Source: Mauremys mutica
Taxonomy: Eukaryota; Chordata; Testudines; Geoemydidae
DNA: 64,000 nucleotides
Reading direction: 5' to 3'
Assembly (NCBI RefSeq): GCF_020497125.1
Contig: NC_059077.1
Location: forward strand, 32,811,340 to 32,875,339
Numbering within the stretch: position 1 is the stretch's first letter; the number at the start of each line of letters is the position of its first letter. The position numbers and the translations under genes are program-made. The notes under the pieces are model-generated. The model saw only the letters and a list, made by a program, of their open reading frames with translations. It did no database searches and was not told the origin of the DNA. Below are positions 22,737 to 34,812 of this stretch, piece after piece.

Positions 22737-23035
22737 CAGGGCTGCCCAGAGGGGGGGGCAAGTTGAGCAATTTGCCCATGAGAGTTTTTCGGGGCCCCTG
22801 AAGCAGGGTCCTTCACTCGCTCCGGGAGCCTCGGAAAACTCTCGTGGGGCCCAGGCCCCCAGAGCTTCTTCTGCTCCGGGTCTTCGGCAGCAATTTGGCT
22901 GCAGTGGGGTTCTTCCGCTCCGGGACCCACCGCCAAAGTGCCCTGAAGACCCATGGCGGGGGGTCCTTCTGCCCCAGAACCTGCTGCCGAAGTGCCGGGT
23001 CTTCAGCGGCAATTCGGCGGTGGGGGGCCCCCATT
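22737..23035. mobile_element. hAT MITE, one end only
   Basis: Starts CAGGGCTGCCCAGAGG like the copies at 360, 36179 and 40347 and shares their CTTCGGCGGC-type interior. The other terminus is missing at about 23035, where C-rich sequence begins. Confidence 0.7.
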
Positions 23036-23270
23036 CCTCCCATGCTTCCTAATCTCCTTCCCTGCCTGCTGTCCTAAACACCCCACAATCCCCTTCTCTC
23101 CCCTTAATCTCCTCCACTATCCCCATTTATCCCCCCTGCTTAATCCCATTCCTTTCTCTCCCATTCCTCCAGCCCCTAATCCCCCTCTCCTCCCTGCCCC
23201 AACCTTCACACCCCTTGCAATGACTCCAACACCCTCCCCACAATCTCTACTACTCTAACCCCCCACATTC
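23036..23270. repeat. C/T-rich low-complexity tract
   Basis: Plus-strand CCCC, CTCC and ATCCCC runs for about 230 bases, possibly a degenerate tandem repeat with a unit near CCTAATCCCC. Confidence 0.6.
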
Positions 23271-24031
23271 CTTAGGTCTGCCCCCAAAAAAGTTGTAAGA
23301 ATCTGAAAATGTTCTATGAGCTCCTGATAGGGGGTCTGTGTATCAGGAAACCCTTGATCAAATGATCCAGACTTGCTTCCCTTTGATCACATTCAGTTCC
23401 ATTGCTCAGGAAACATGATTATATTATCCTAACTGCTTATTAGTCTTTCATCTTCCCTCTGGCTAATCAATGCTAATTTCCTTGACAATACTTCTCAAAT
23501 AAAATAAGATTCTGCCTGTGGGTTTTAGAGCACTTTAAATATCATTCTTAAACCAGAAATTTGGGTCTCAGGGCAAAGCTTCCACAAGGAACCTCTGTAA
23601 AATGCAAGGAATGTGCACAAAAGACATTTTCTGAAAACTGCTCATGGGCTCAACCTCACAGTGCCTGGGTGTAGTGCACATTTACTGACCACAGCCTGTC
23701 ACCTTGAGCCACCCCGTTATTATGACAAAAGACTGCCAGGAAACCCTCTTGCCTAAACAGCACCCTAGTCTTGGATATAACTATGCATTTCACTATTTTA
23801 GGCATGTCTGTTTAGCACATGCTGACCTGGAGTTCTAAACTTTATCTGATCTTTTTCAATATTGCTTCTCCAAAGAGACAAGGGTGCTAGACACTAGCTG
23901 AGATAAATCCTGAGAAACTGAAGTCTGTTTGGGGAGGATCAGGCCAGTTCGATTCCCTGGGCTTGTGCAAAAAGTTCAAAGAACAAATTATTTTTAAAAT
24001 GGTGTTTAGGGAGATGTATCTCAGGACCATG
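23271..24031. other. Gene-free stretch
   Basis: Nothing recognised. Confidence 0.4.
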
Positions 24032-24283
24032 CTGGGGCAGCTCTAGGAATTTCACCGCCCCAAGCACGGTGGCACGCCGCGGGGGGCGCGCTGGCTGTCG
24101 CCGGTCCCGCGGCTCCGGTGGACCTCCCGCAGACGTGCCTGCGGAGGGTCCGCTGGTCCCGCGGCTCCGGTGGAGCATCCGCAGGCACGCCTGCGGGAGG
24201 TCCGCCGGAGCCGCCTGCCGCCCTCCCGGCAAAATGCCGCCCCAAGCACGCGCTTGGCGCGCTGGGGTCTGGAGCCAGCCCTG
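24032..24283. mobile_element. Non-autonomous hAT element
   Basis: The right end CTGGAGCCAGCCCTG pairs with the left end CTGGGGCAGCTCTAG. Flanks GGACCATG and ATTCCATG share their last five bases, a decayed duplication. The interior is closely related to 22090-22336, with repeated CCGCGGCTCCGGTGGA units. Confidence 0.75.
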
Positions 24284-25911
24284 ATTCCATGACCCCAAAT
24301 CTGGTTCACTAGCACTACCCAGCATCCCCAGGAGGCACAGCAGATTCAAGACAATCTGAGAGAGCATATGGTTTTTAGATTGGTCCACCTCTACAAAAGA
24401 AGCGATGCTCAGCCTTAACTGTAGCAGAGCTGGTGCTCCTTTATAATCCCTCATGGAATCTATATCCATGGCAAACATACAAATGTACAAGTTTCCCTCC
24501 ACTTTAAGTGGACATGCCAGGATTCTTATTACTAGAAATAAATTATTTAAAGTAAAATGTTTAGACAGTGACCTTTATATAATCATTCCATAGTCTAATA
24601 AACTCAAGTACATGTGATATCATGTATGCTGTGTACAATTTCCCAGGAAACATGCATACTACATGCATGTTGTGTCCTTCAGTTCCTGGAAGAGTAGGAA
24701 GACTTCATTCTCATGTGAATGTAGATAATAAATGTTTAAAGTTAGGCTCTGAAAAGTAACTTTCTAAATTATATCTAGCTAGCTAGATAAATGTGTGTGT
24801 GTATTAATTGCTAGCCCTGCAAATTCTCTCCGTGATTGGAAAGTCAAACTGAGTTTTTCTGACTTGTGTCTCATCACCAGTAATAAAGATTCTGCAGGTC
24901 AAACTCTGCTTTCTGTTATTTCTTTGCAGTCCCATTGCCTTCAAATCCTGCCTCTATTTCCATTTGGCTACTCCACTGCCTTTGGATTGTGCCTTCAGTC
25001 ACCAGGAAAAAAGGCAAGATCATCTCTGGCAAAATGCATCTGTTCTTGCTTTAAAGAGACTTACACAGCAGAAAGTTTCCTATACACTCTAGGTAGTAAA
25101 GGCTCACACCATTGCAGTGACAGCTTCCTGGACTGAGAGAGAGATTGAGAGAGAGAGTCAGCTTTGAAACTTCCAAACGCTGTTATTTAAAACAAGTGAT
25201 TTCCAATTACAACTGCATTGCCCATGCCAATCCCTACTAAACAATCCTGATTCTTTACTAAAATAGCTCAAGCCATGTGAATAAACTTGAGGACATTTAC
25301 TAATTCTGATTTCCCTACTGTTTTGTTGCAAAGTATAAAGTAAATATTGAAAATAAATAGTCATTAGCTATAAGAGTTTGAACAGGTGTTAGCCTTAAAG
25401 TCTCCCTTGCACCTATTTCTAGTACACCTATGAAACACTTCTGCCAAAGCAAACTATTACCTCTTTTGACCTCACTAGCTTTAACTTTTTGTCAAGAATG
25501 TACAATGCAAAATGTAAATAACGGCCACTGACCAGGAGTAAGTCAATGTTTAGAAAAGATGAAGAGGGCTGCTGCTGTCATATTAAACTGTCTGTAAAAT
25601 GTTTGTTTTTCTCCACTGTTAGAGCTATGTGCGATTTTACTTCATAAAAATGTTCAGGAAAACAAGGAGGGGGGACTCAGTAAAATTCCATTTCTCTGCA
25701 GTCACGTTAAAGAGAAGAGCCAAAACCAACAACGGCTGCTTTACACAGAACAACTCACTGGGCTGTATACTGGCCTCCATATGCATGCATCAAGGCCACC
25801 GTAGGGCCTAATTGTCAAAATGTAGGGCCTTACAGCAAACCAGATAATTTGAGGGTGGAGGGAGAATACTTTTTAATAGAAAGAAACCTCTTACTAGACA
25901 AAAGGTAGTTA
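24284..25911. other. Gene-free stretch, (GA)n tract
   Basis: A short GAGA tract lies at 25136-25160. A 113-codon frame at 24795-25136 has no recognised motif. No splice-bounded exon seen. Confidence 0.4.
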
Positions 25912-26312
25912 CAGTAGAACCTCAGTTACAAACAACAGAGTTACAAACTGACTGGCCAACCACACACCTCATTTAGAATCAGAAGTACACAATCAGGCAG
26001 CAAAGATAAAAAAAAGCAAATACTGTAACACTACCGTGTTAAACGTAAACTAGTAAAAAAAAAAAAAGGAAAGTTTAAAAAAAAAAAGATTTGACAAGGT
26101 AAGGAAACTGTTTCTGTGCTTGTTTCATTTAAATTAAGATGGTTAAAAGCAGCATTTTTCTTCTGCATATTCAATTTTCAAAGCCATAATAAGTCAATGT
26201 TCAGTTGTAAACTTTTGAAAGAAGAACCATAACATTTTATCCAGCGTTACGAACATTTCAGAGTTACCAACAGCCTCCATTCCCACAGTGGTGTAACTCT
26301 GAGATTCTATGG
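25912..26312. mobile_element. Tigger/mariner-like MITE
   Basis: Left end CAGTAGAACCTCAGTTAC; right end GTGTAACTCTGAGATTCTATGG, whose complement CCATAGAATCTCAGAGTTAC pairs with the left. TA dinucleotides flank it (25910-25911 and 26313-26314). CAGTAGAACCTC ends are typical of Tigger (pogo-group) elements. The interior has A-rich runs and no transposase. Confidence 0.75.
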
Positions 26313-26769
26313 TATATGAGTTGGTAAATGTTGGATAATTATGATAAAGCTAAATATTGCCATATGGCTGTCTCAAATAGAAAAACAAGGTTTTTTTTTT
26401 CCATTCAAAGACTCATATGTAACAACTAATTAGATTACTTAAACTGAAGGTGCTTCCTCTTTGTGAGGCTATAAATGTATCCTGGATGAGAAAACTACAA
26501 CCCCAAAGGCCAATATGTCACTAGTTCAAAATAGAGTTATTACTGCATATAAAGGAAGCATCCACAAGTTGTTATTATGCCATAATGTTGTACCCCTCAC
26601 CTAACCACATACTCTCAATTCCCCTGCTTGTCCTGGCACCTTGAGGGAGGCTTAGGCCCCTGACCCAACACACAGACGCCTACTAAGAGTAAGTCCTTTT
26701 TGGCCAAATCCTGAGATCCAGTCTCAGTTTTCACTTAGGCTCATAAGAATGGCCATACTGGGTCAGACC

Positions 26770-27476
26770 AAGGGCAGGTGCAAGGAAGTTTCACGCCCTA
26801 GGCGAAACTTCCACCTTGCTCCACCTTCCCACCCAGCTAACCTCGCCCCCCGCCCCCGTGGCAGCTAACCATGCCCACCCACCCCTCCCACCCGAGGACC
26901 CCCCCCACGGCAGCTAACCTCACCCAGGGAGCCCCCCCTCACAGCAGCTACACCCCCTTGCAAGCCCCCCCCCCCCTCCACGGCAGCTAACCTGGCCCGG
27001 GGAGCCCCCTCCATGGCAGCTAACCCCACCCCCCTCCATGGCAGCTAACCCCCCCCGGGGAGCCCTCCCCCGTGGAAGCTAACACCACCCAGGGAGCCCC
27101 CCCGCCCCCACGGAAGCTAACACCGACCCCTTCGCGGCAGCTAACCCCGCTTGGGGAGCCCGCCCCAGCTCTCCTCCACTGAGCACGCAGGCGCTGCTCT
27201 AATTCTCCTCCCCTCCTAGGCTTGCGGCGTTGATTGGAGGAGACTTAGAGCGGGGGCTGTGTGCTCAGCAGAGGAGGCAGAGTGGAGGTGATCTGGGGCG
27301 GGGAGTGGTTTCCCTGTGCGCCTCCCCCCGTTACTGCGGGCGGCCCTCCCCGCCCCCCCCCCCCGCCCCAGCTCACCTCCACTCCACCTCCTCGCTTGAG
27401 CGGGCTTTTAGGCGCCCTCAACCACTAGGTGCCCTAGGCAGCCGCCTAGTTTGCCTAAGTGGTTGCACCAGCCCTG
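26770..27476. mobile_element. Non-autonomous hAT element with internal tandem repeats
   Basis: The left end AAGGGCAGGTGCAA and right end TTGCACCAGCCCTG are inverted. The exact octamer GTCAGACC flanks it (26762-26769 and 27477-27484), and removing the element rejoins the CR1 end GGTCAGACCAAAG. The interior at 26820-27160 is a degenerate tandem array of GGCAGCTAACC / GGGAGCCCCCC units with long C runs. No transposase. Confidence 0.92.
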
Positions 27477-28444
27477 GTCAGACCAAAGCTCCATCATGCC
27501 CAGTATCCTGTTCTCTGACAGTGGCCAATGCCAGGTGCCCCAAAGGGAATGAACAGACAGGCTATCATCAAGTGATCCATGCCCTGTCACCCAACCCCAG
27601 CTTCTGGCAAACAGAACCTAGGGATACCATTCCTGCCCATCCTGGCTAATAGCCATTGATGGACCTATCCTCCATGAATCTATCTAGCTCCCTTTTGAAC
27701 CCCATTATCATATTGGCCTTCACAACACCCTCTGGCAAGGAGTTCCAGAGGTTGACAGTGTGTTGCATGAAAAAATACTTTCTTGTGTTTGTTTTAAACC
27801 TACTACCTATTAATTTCATTTGGTGGCCTCTTGTTCTTGTATTATGAGAAGGAGTAAATAACACTTCCCTATTTACTTTCTCTATACCACTCATGATTTT
27901 ATAGACCTCTATCATATCCCCCCTTAGTCACCTCTTTTCCAAGCTGAAAAGTCTCACTCTTATTAATTTTTCCTCATACGGAATCTGTTCTATACCACTA
28001 ATCATTTTTGTTGCCCTTTTCTGAACCTTTTCCAATTCCAATATATCTTTTTTGAGATGGGGTGACAAAATCTGCATGCAGTATTCAAGGTACCATGGAT
28101 TCATATAGAGGCAATATGATATTTTCTGTCTTATTATCTATTCCTTTCTTGAGGATTCCCAACATTCTGTTTGCTTTTTTGACTGCAGCTGCACGTTGAG
28201 TGGATGATTTCGAGAACTATCCAAAATGACTCCAAGATCTCTTTCTTGAGTGGTAACAGCTAATGTAGACCCCATCATTGTATATGTATAGTTAGGATTA
28301 TGTTTTCCAATGTGCATTACATTGCATTTATCAGCGTTAAATTTCATCTGCCATTTTGTTGCCCAGTCACCCAATTTTGTGAGATTCTTTTATAGCTCTT
28401 CACAGTCTGCCTGGGACTTAACTATCTTCAGTAGTTTTGTATCA

Positions 28445-28663
28445 GAGGGGTAGCCGTGTTAGTCTGGTTCTGTAGAAGCAGCAAAGAATCCTGTGGCACC
28501 TTATAGACTAACAGACGTTTTGCAGCATGAGCTTTCGTGGGTGAATACCCACTTCTTCGGATGCAAGTGCACCCACGAAAGCTCATGCTGCAAAATGTCT
28601 GTTAGTCTATAAGGTGCCACAGGATTCTTTGCTGCTTCTACAGAACCAGACTAACACGGCTAC
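28445..28663. mobile_element. Inverted-dimer SINE-like retroposon
   Basis: The forward half (28445 to about 28565) reads GAGGGGTAGCCGTGTTAGTC to TTCTTCGGATGC. The second half is the reverse complement of its first about 95 bases, with one mismatch in the arms, around a loop of about 27 bases. The whole is flanked by an exact 18-bp direct repeat (28427-28444 and 28664-28681), which also restores the host CR1 sequence. The duplication length fits insertion by LINE machinery. Confidence 0.93.
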
Positions 28664-29667
28664 TTCAGTAGTTTTGTATCATCTGCAAATTTTGCCACCT
28701 CATTATTTACCCCTTTTTCCAGATCGTTTATGAATATGTTAAATAGGACTGGGCCCAGTACAGATCTCTGGGAGACACCACTATTTACCTCTCCCCATTC
28801 TGAAAACTGACCATTTATTCCTACCCTTTATTTCCTATCTTTTAACCAGTTACCGATTCATGAGAGAACCTTCCCTCTTATCCCATGACTGCTTATTTTG
28901 CTTAAGAGGCTTCGGTGAGGGACCTTATCAAAGGCTTTCTGAACATCTAAAAACACTATATCCACTGGATCTCCTTTGTCCACATGCTTGTTGACTACCT
29001 CAAAGAATTCTAGTAGATTGGTGAGGCGTGATTTCCCTTTAAAAAACAATGTTGACTGTTTCCCAACAAATTATGTTCATCTATGTGTCTGACAATTTTG
29101 TTCTTTACAATAGTTTCAACCAATTTGCCCACCACAGGGATGTTAAATTTAATTATATTATGGTCACTATTACCAAGCAGTCTAGCTATATTCACCTTTT
29201 GGACCTGATCCTGTGCTCCACTTAGGACTAAAACAAGAATTGCCTCTCCTCTTGTGAGTTCCAGGACTAGCTGCTCCAAGAAGCAGTCATTTAAGGTGTC
29301 AAGAAACTTTATCTCAGCATCCCTTCCTGAGGTAATATGTTCCTAGTCAATATGGGGATAGTTTAAATCCCCCATTATTATTATTGAGTTTTTTATTTTA
29401 ATAGCCTCTCTAATCTCCCTGAGCATTTCAGAGTCACTAACACATCCTGGTCAGGTGGTCTGTAATATAGCCCTACCGCTATATTCTTATTTTTCAGGCA
29501 TGGAATTACTATCTATAGAGATTCTATAGTACAACTTAGTTCATTTAAGATTTTTACTTCATTTGATTCTACACTTTCTTTTACTTATAGTGCCACTCAG
29601 ATCCTCAAAGGTATTTTGATATTTCAATGAAAATTAGGAGCCTAAATACCTTCGAGGATTTGGGCTT

Positions 29668-30620
29668 TAGGCCGGGTCTACACTACAAAGTTAGGTCGAC
29701 ATAAGCCGCTTTGTGTTGGCTTAGTTGTGCATGTGTCTACACGTAAATTTGTCTGCCACTCATGTAAGTGCTTCATTACAGCGACACATTAACACAACCT
29801 TGCAGCATTGAGCCATAGTTGATGTACTGAGGTTGACACAGCATGAGTGTAGACACTGTGCTACTTGTCTCATTCCTCACAGTCCTCCAGCAGCTGTCTC
29901 ACAATGCCCAACACTGACTACTCTGGTCATAGTTGTGAACTCTACTGCCCAGGGGTCGTGGAGACCAGATGATTCCCCTCTCCTTTAATACCCTGCTGGT
30001 TTTTGAAATTCCTTTTCCTGATTGTCCAGCATGGGAAGCACACCTATCAGCTCTCCATTGTAGAGTACAATTGTCAGCTGACCGCCCCAGCTACATGCTC
30101 CAGACATGTTTCACCTTGGTGTAGACAGGAGATCTTGGATCTCCTGAGCCTGTGTGGAGAAGGGACTGTGCAAGCACAGCTATGGAGCAGCCATAGAAAC
30201 ACAGATGTCTATAAGTAGATTGCACGGGCGATGCAGGAGAAGGGATACAACCAGGACCAACAGAATTGCCTCATGAAAGCATATAGAAGGCCAGGTAGTC
30301 CAACAATTGATCTGGTGCCAAGCTGCAGACCTGCCCTTTCTACAAAGATCTGCCTGGCATACTTTTTGAGACTCCACCACCACTCTGCACACCATCATGG
30401 ATATCTCCAAAGAGCCCAAGCCACAGGCCCCTGGCATGAACAGTGAGAACCAGGAGATGGAGGAAGAGAATGGAGGACATGTGACTGGAGAGGGATTCAG
30501 ATATGCTACGAGACAGGACCTCTTTGAGATTCCACCGCAGTCCACTCAGTCCCAACAGGTGAGGCTGATGCAGGGGAAGGAACCTTGGGTAAGTGTGTAA
30601 TTGTAGTTCCCATAACTCTC
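29668..30620 (+). mobile_element. PIF/Harbinger fragment with Myb/SANT-like frame
   Basis: Begins with GGCCGGGTCTACACTACAAAG, the terminal motif of Harbinger elements. At about 30110-30300 the plus strand reads WCRQEILDLLSLCGEGTVQAQLWSSHRN in one frame and MQEKGYNQDQQNC in another. This is the trihelix/Myb-like DNA-binding domain of the second protein of Harbinger elements (tryptophan-rich start, then GYNRD-type motif). The frame is broken by a stop and a shift, so this is a relic. The matching transposase is not here; a related one is at 47390. Confidence 0.65.
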
Positions 30621-31260
30621 CCTTGCCAATGGAGCCCCTGCCCATCTGCAAATCTTAAGTAGCTCTGAGCTGCTCTTTCTTCTCCCATTTCATCAATGGG
30701 TGACAATAGTGAGCTCCCAATTCTGTGGACCTTCAGGCTACCGGGCTGATGCTATCATTTTCAGTGTAGCACAAAATGAAGAATCCAAACAAAGGAGTGG
30801 AGCATTTCACCCTAGTTTACTCCTCCAGGTTGATGTAAATTCACTTGATATTTCAGGTGAATAAACAGGGCAATTTTAAAGGAAAAAACTGAAAAATCCA
30901 CATTGACATGCAAAATGAAATTGACATCCACATGCAAAAGTAGAACAAGATACTCTTTTGCTCAAACAACAAAAATAAAATGAAAAAGATGAAGCTACTT
31001 CCGAGATGCATTCATAATAAACTTCTGACAGAGAGGCACCCTATTTAAAGCTCACTGAGAAAGAAATAACACCTAACAAAGTCCTAACACACATTACAGA
31101 AGTTCAAAAATCCCTCTGCAGCCACCAGCAACCTGATGGTTGGTTAATTTAAAAAGGAAAGTAGACACGTCTACATCTCAGTGACTCTTGATGCAACTCG
31201 CAGGGGCATTATGGACTAGATCCTGCCCTGTGTGCCAGCACAGCCCAAAGGCCAATCTGC
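30621..31260. other. Gene-free stretch
   Basis: Nothing recognised. Confidence 0.4.
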
Positions 31261-31495
31261 TTGGACACAGGAGGATTCCCAACATATATAAGAACATAAC
31301 ATAAGAACATAAGAAAGGCCGTACCGGATCAGACCAAAGGTCCATCTAGCCCAGTATCTGTCTACCGACAGTGGCCAATGCCAGATGCCCCTGGGGGAGT
31401 GAACCTAACAGGCAATGATCAAGTGATCTCTCTCCTGCCATCCATCTCCATCCTCTGACGAACAGAGGCTAGGGACACCATTCTTACCATCCTGG

Positions 31496-34470
31496 CTAAT
31501 AGCCATTTATGGACTTAGCCACCATGAATTTATCCAGTCCCCTTTTAAACATTGTTATAGTCCTAGCCTTCACAACCTCCTCAGGTAAGGAGTTCCACAA
31601 GTTGACTGTGCGCTGCATGAAGAAGAACTTCCTTTTATTTGTTTTAAACCTGCTGCCTGTTAATTTCATTTGGTGACCCTTAGTTCTTGTATTATGGGAA
31701 TAAGTAAATAACTTTTCCTTATCCACTTTCTCAACATCACTCATGATTTTATATACCTCTATCATGTCCCCCCTTAGTCTTCTCTTTTCCAAACTGAAGA
31801 GTCCTAGCCTCTTTAATCTTTCCTCGTATGGGACCCTCTCTAAACCCCTAATCATTTTAGTTGCTCTTTTCTGAACCTTTTCTAGTGCTAGAATATCTTT
31901 TTTGAGGTGAGGAGACCACATCTGTACACAGTATTCGAGATGTGGGCGTACCATGGATTTATATAAGGGCAATAATATATTCTCAGTCTTATTCTCTATC
32001 CCCTTTTTAATGATTCCTAACATCCTGTTTGCTTTTTTGACCGCCTCTGCACACTGCGTGGACATCTTCAGAGAACTATCCACGATAACTCCAAGATCTT
32101 TTTCCTGACTCGTTGTAGCTAAATTAGCCCCCATCATGTTGTATGTATAGTTGGGGTTATTTTTTCCAATGTGCATTACTTTACATTTATCCACATTAAA
32201 TTTCATTTGCCATTTTGTTGCCCAATCACTTAGTTTTGTGAGATCTTTTTGAAGTTCTTCACAATCTGCTTTGGTCTTAACTATCTTGAGTAGTTTAGTA
32301 TCATCTGCAAACTTTGCCACCTCACTGTTTACCCCTTTCTCCAGATCATTTATGAATAAATTGAATAGGATTGGTCCTAGGACTGACCCTTGGGGAACAC
32401 CACTAGTTACCCCTCTCCATTCTGAGAATTTACCATTAATTCCTACCCTTTGTTCCCTGTCCTTTAACCAGTTCTCAATCCATGAAAGGACCTTCCCTTT
32501 TATCCCATGACAGCTTAATTTACGTAAGAGCCTTTGGTGAGGGACCTTGTCAAAGGCTTTCTGGAAATCTAAGTACACTATGTCCACCGGATCCCCCATG
32601 TCCACATGTTTGTTGACCCCTTCAAAGAACTCTAATAGATTAGTAAGACACGATTTCCCTTTACAGAAACCATGTTGACTATTGCTCAAGAGTTTATGTT
32701 TTTCTATGTGTCTGACAATTTTATTCTTTACTATTGTTTCAACTAATTTGCCCGGTACCGACGTTAGACTTACCGGTCTGTAATTGCCGGGATCACCCCT
32801 AGAGGCCTTTTTAAATATTGGCGTTACATTAGCTAACTTCCAGTCATTGGGTACCGAAGCCGATTTAAAGGACAGGTTACAAACCTTAGTTAATAGTTCC
32901 GCAACTTCACATTTGAGTTCTTTCAGAACTCTTGGGTGAATGCCATCTGGTCCCGGTGACTTGTTAATGTTGAGTTTATCAATTAATTCCAAAACCTCTT
33001 CTAGTGACACTTCAATCTGTGACAGTTCCTCAGATTTGTCACCTACAAAAGCCAGCTCAGGTTTGGGAATCTCCCTAACATCCTCAGCCGTGAAGACTGA
33101 AGCAAAGAATCCATTTAGTTTCTCCGCAATGACTTTATCATCTTTAAGCGCTCCTTTTGTATTTTCATCGTCAAGGGGCCCCACTGGTTGTTTAGCAGGC
33201 TTCCTGCTTCTGATGTACTTAAAAAACATTTTGTTATTACCTTTGGAGTTTTTGGCTAGCCGTTCTTCAAACTCCTCTTTGGCTTTTCTTATTACACTCT
33301 TGCACTTAAGTTGGCAGTGTTTGTGCTCCTTTCTATTTGCCTCACTAGGATTTGACTTCCATTTTTAAAGGAAGTCTTTTTATCTCTCACTGCTTCTTTT
33401 ACATGGTTGTTAAGCCACGGTGGCTCTTTTTTAGTTCTTTTACTGTTTTTCTTGATTTGGGGTATACATTGAAGTTGGGCCTCTATTATGGTGTCTTTAA
33501 AAAGGGCCCACGCGACTTGCAGGGATTTCACTTTAGTCACTGTACCTTTTAACTTTTGTCTAACTAACCCCCTCATTTTTGTATAGTTCCCCCTTTTGAA
33601 ATTAAAGGCCACAGTGTTGGGCAGTTGAGATGTTCTTCCCTCCACAGGGATGTTGAATGCTATTGTATTATGGTCACTATTTCCAAGCGGTCCTGCTATA
33701 GTTACCTCTTGGACCAGCTCCTGCGCTCCACTCAGGATTAAATCTAGAGTCGCCTCTCCCCTTGTGGGTTCCCGTACCAGCTGCTCCATGAAGCAGTCAT
33801 TTAAAGTATCGAGAAATTTTATCTCTGCATTTCGTCCTGAAGTGAAATGTTCCCAGTCAATATGGGGATAATTGAAATCCCCCACTATTATTGGGTTCTT
33901 AATTTTGATAGCCTCTCTAATTTCCCTTAGCATTTCATCATCACTATTACTGTCCTGGTCAGGTGGTCGATAATAGATCCCTACTGTTATATTTTTACTA
34001 GAGCATGAAATTTCTATCCATAGAGACTCTATGGAACCTGTGGATTCGCTTAAGATTTTAACTTCATTTGAATCTACACTTTCTTTAACATATAGTGCCA
34101 CTCCTCCCCCTGCACGGCCTGTTCTGTCCTTCCGATATATTTTGTACCCCGGAATGATTGTGTCCCATTGATTGCTCTCAGTCCACCAGGTTTCTGTGAT
34201 GCCTATTATATCTATATCCTCCTTTATCACAAGGCACTCTAGTTCACCCATCTTATTATTTAGACTTCTGGCATTTGTGTACAAGCACTTTAAAAACTTG
34301 TCCCTGTTTATTAGCCTGCCTTTTTCTGATGTGCCAGATTCTTTTTTATGTGACTGTTTATCATCTGATCCGGCCCTTACATTATACTTCTCATTCCTCT
34401 GCTCCTGACTATAACCTGGAGATTCTCTATCATCAGACTCTCCCCTAAGAGAAGTCTGTGTCCGATCCAC
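31496..34470 (-). pseudogene. CR1 ORF2 (endonuclease-reverse transcriptase), one frameshift
   Basis: ORF2 nicks DNA and copies CR1 RNA. The first frame (34470-33292) has the endonuclease motifs in order: LYTNARSLNNK, IIGITETWW (catalytic E), GDFNYPHIDWE (D and N) and SDHNTIAF (terminal SDH). The second (33229 and upstream to 31496) has [45 protein letters not shown] and [11 protein letters not shown] (catalytic DD), then the C-terminal domain ending [13 protein letters not shown]. The two frames are joined by one missing base in the T run at 33362-33366 (A run on the coding strand); downstream of it the shifted frame continues KCKSVIRKAKEEF without a stop. About 990 codons in total. The first codon of ORF2 is uncertain. 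Confidence 0.93.
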
Positions 34471-34505
34471 ACGCTTCTCTGCAGCAGTCGGCTTTCCCCC
34501 ATCTC

Positions 34506-34812
34506 CTAGTTTAAAAACTGCTCTACAACCTTTTTAATGTTTAGTGCCAGCAGTCTGGTTCCACTTTGGTTTAGGTGGAGCCCATCTCTCCTGTATAGGC
34601 TCCTCCCATCCCAGAAGTTTCCCCAGTTCCTAATGAACGTGAACCCCTCCTCTCTACACCATCGTCTCATCCACGCATTGAGACTCTGAAGCTCTGCCTG
34701 CCTACCTGGCCCTGCGCGTGGAACTGGGAGCATTTCTGAAAATGCCACCATAGAGGTCCTGGATTTCAGTCTCTTCCCTAGCAGCCTAAATTTGGCTTCC
34801 AGGACATAGGTA
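34506..34812 (-). pseudogene. CR1 ORF1 C-terminal part, esterase-like
   Basis: The minus strand reads AKFRLLGKRLKSRTSMVAFSE, then FIRNWGNFWDGRSLYRRDGLHLNQSGTRLL. The DGLHLN block matches the terminal D-x-x-H of the SGNH-hydrolase (esterase) domain present in ORF1 of many CR1 elements. The N-terminal half with the first catalytic serine block is lost by truncation. It ends with a stop at 34506, just before ORF2. Confidence 0.75.

Larger units (their letters stand above)
26735..29610 (-). mobile_element. CR1 LINE, minus orientation, with two insertions
   Basis: On the minus strand, from high to low coordinates: part of the endonuclease (VLELTRGEAILVLVLSGAQD, SDHN), RT start GNSQHCFLKG and FLDVQKAFDKVPH, then DWATKWQMKFNADKCNVMHIG, and the C-terminal [12 protein letters not shown]...[12 protein letters not shown], ending in GACCCAGTATGGCCATTC near 26735. 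Many lesions are present. A hAT element (26770-27476) and an inverted-dimer retroposon (28445-28663) landed in it later. Confidence 0.9.
31285..34812 (-). mobile_element. CR1 LINE, minus orientation, nearly complete ORF2
   Basis: The longest element in the window. On the minus strand it runs from the last part of ORF1 (about 34812) through ORF2 to the 3' end near 31285. The 3' end is marked by repeated ATGTTCTT-type octamers on that strand (31285-31315). The 5' part of ORF1 and the promoter are missing, so it is 5'-truncated. Coding details are given in the two entries below. Confidence 0.95.

Noticed and set aside
22442..22954. 170-codon minus-strand frame
   Set aside because: Extends into a hAT MITE terminus and has no recognisable domain.
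26820..27160. Independent satellite array
   Set aside because: The repeats lie wholly inside a hAT element bounded by inverted ends and an 8-bp duplication.
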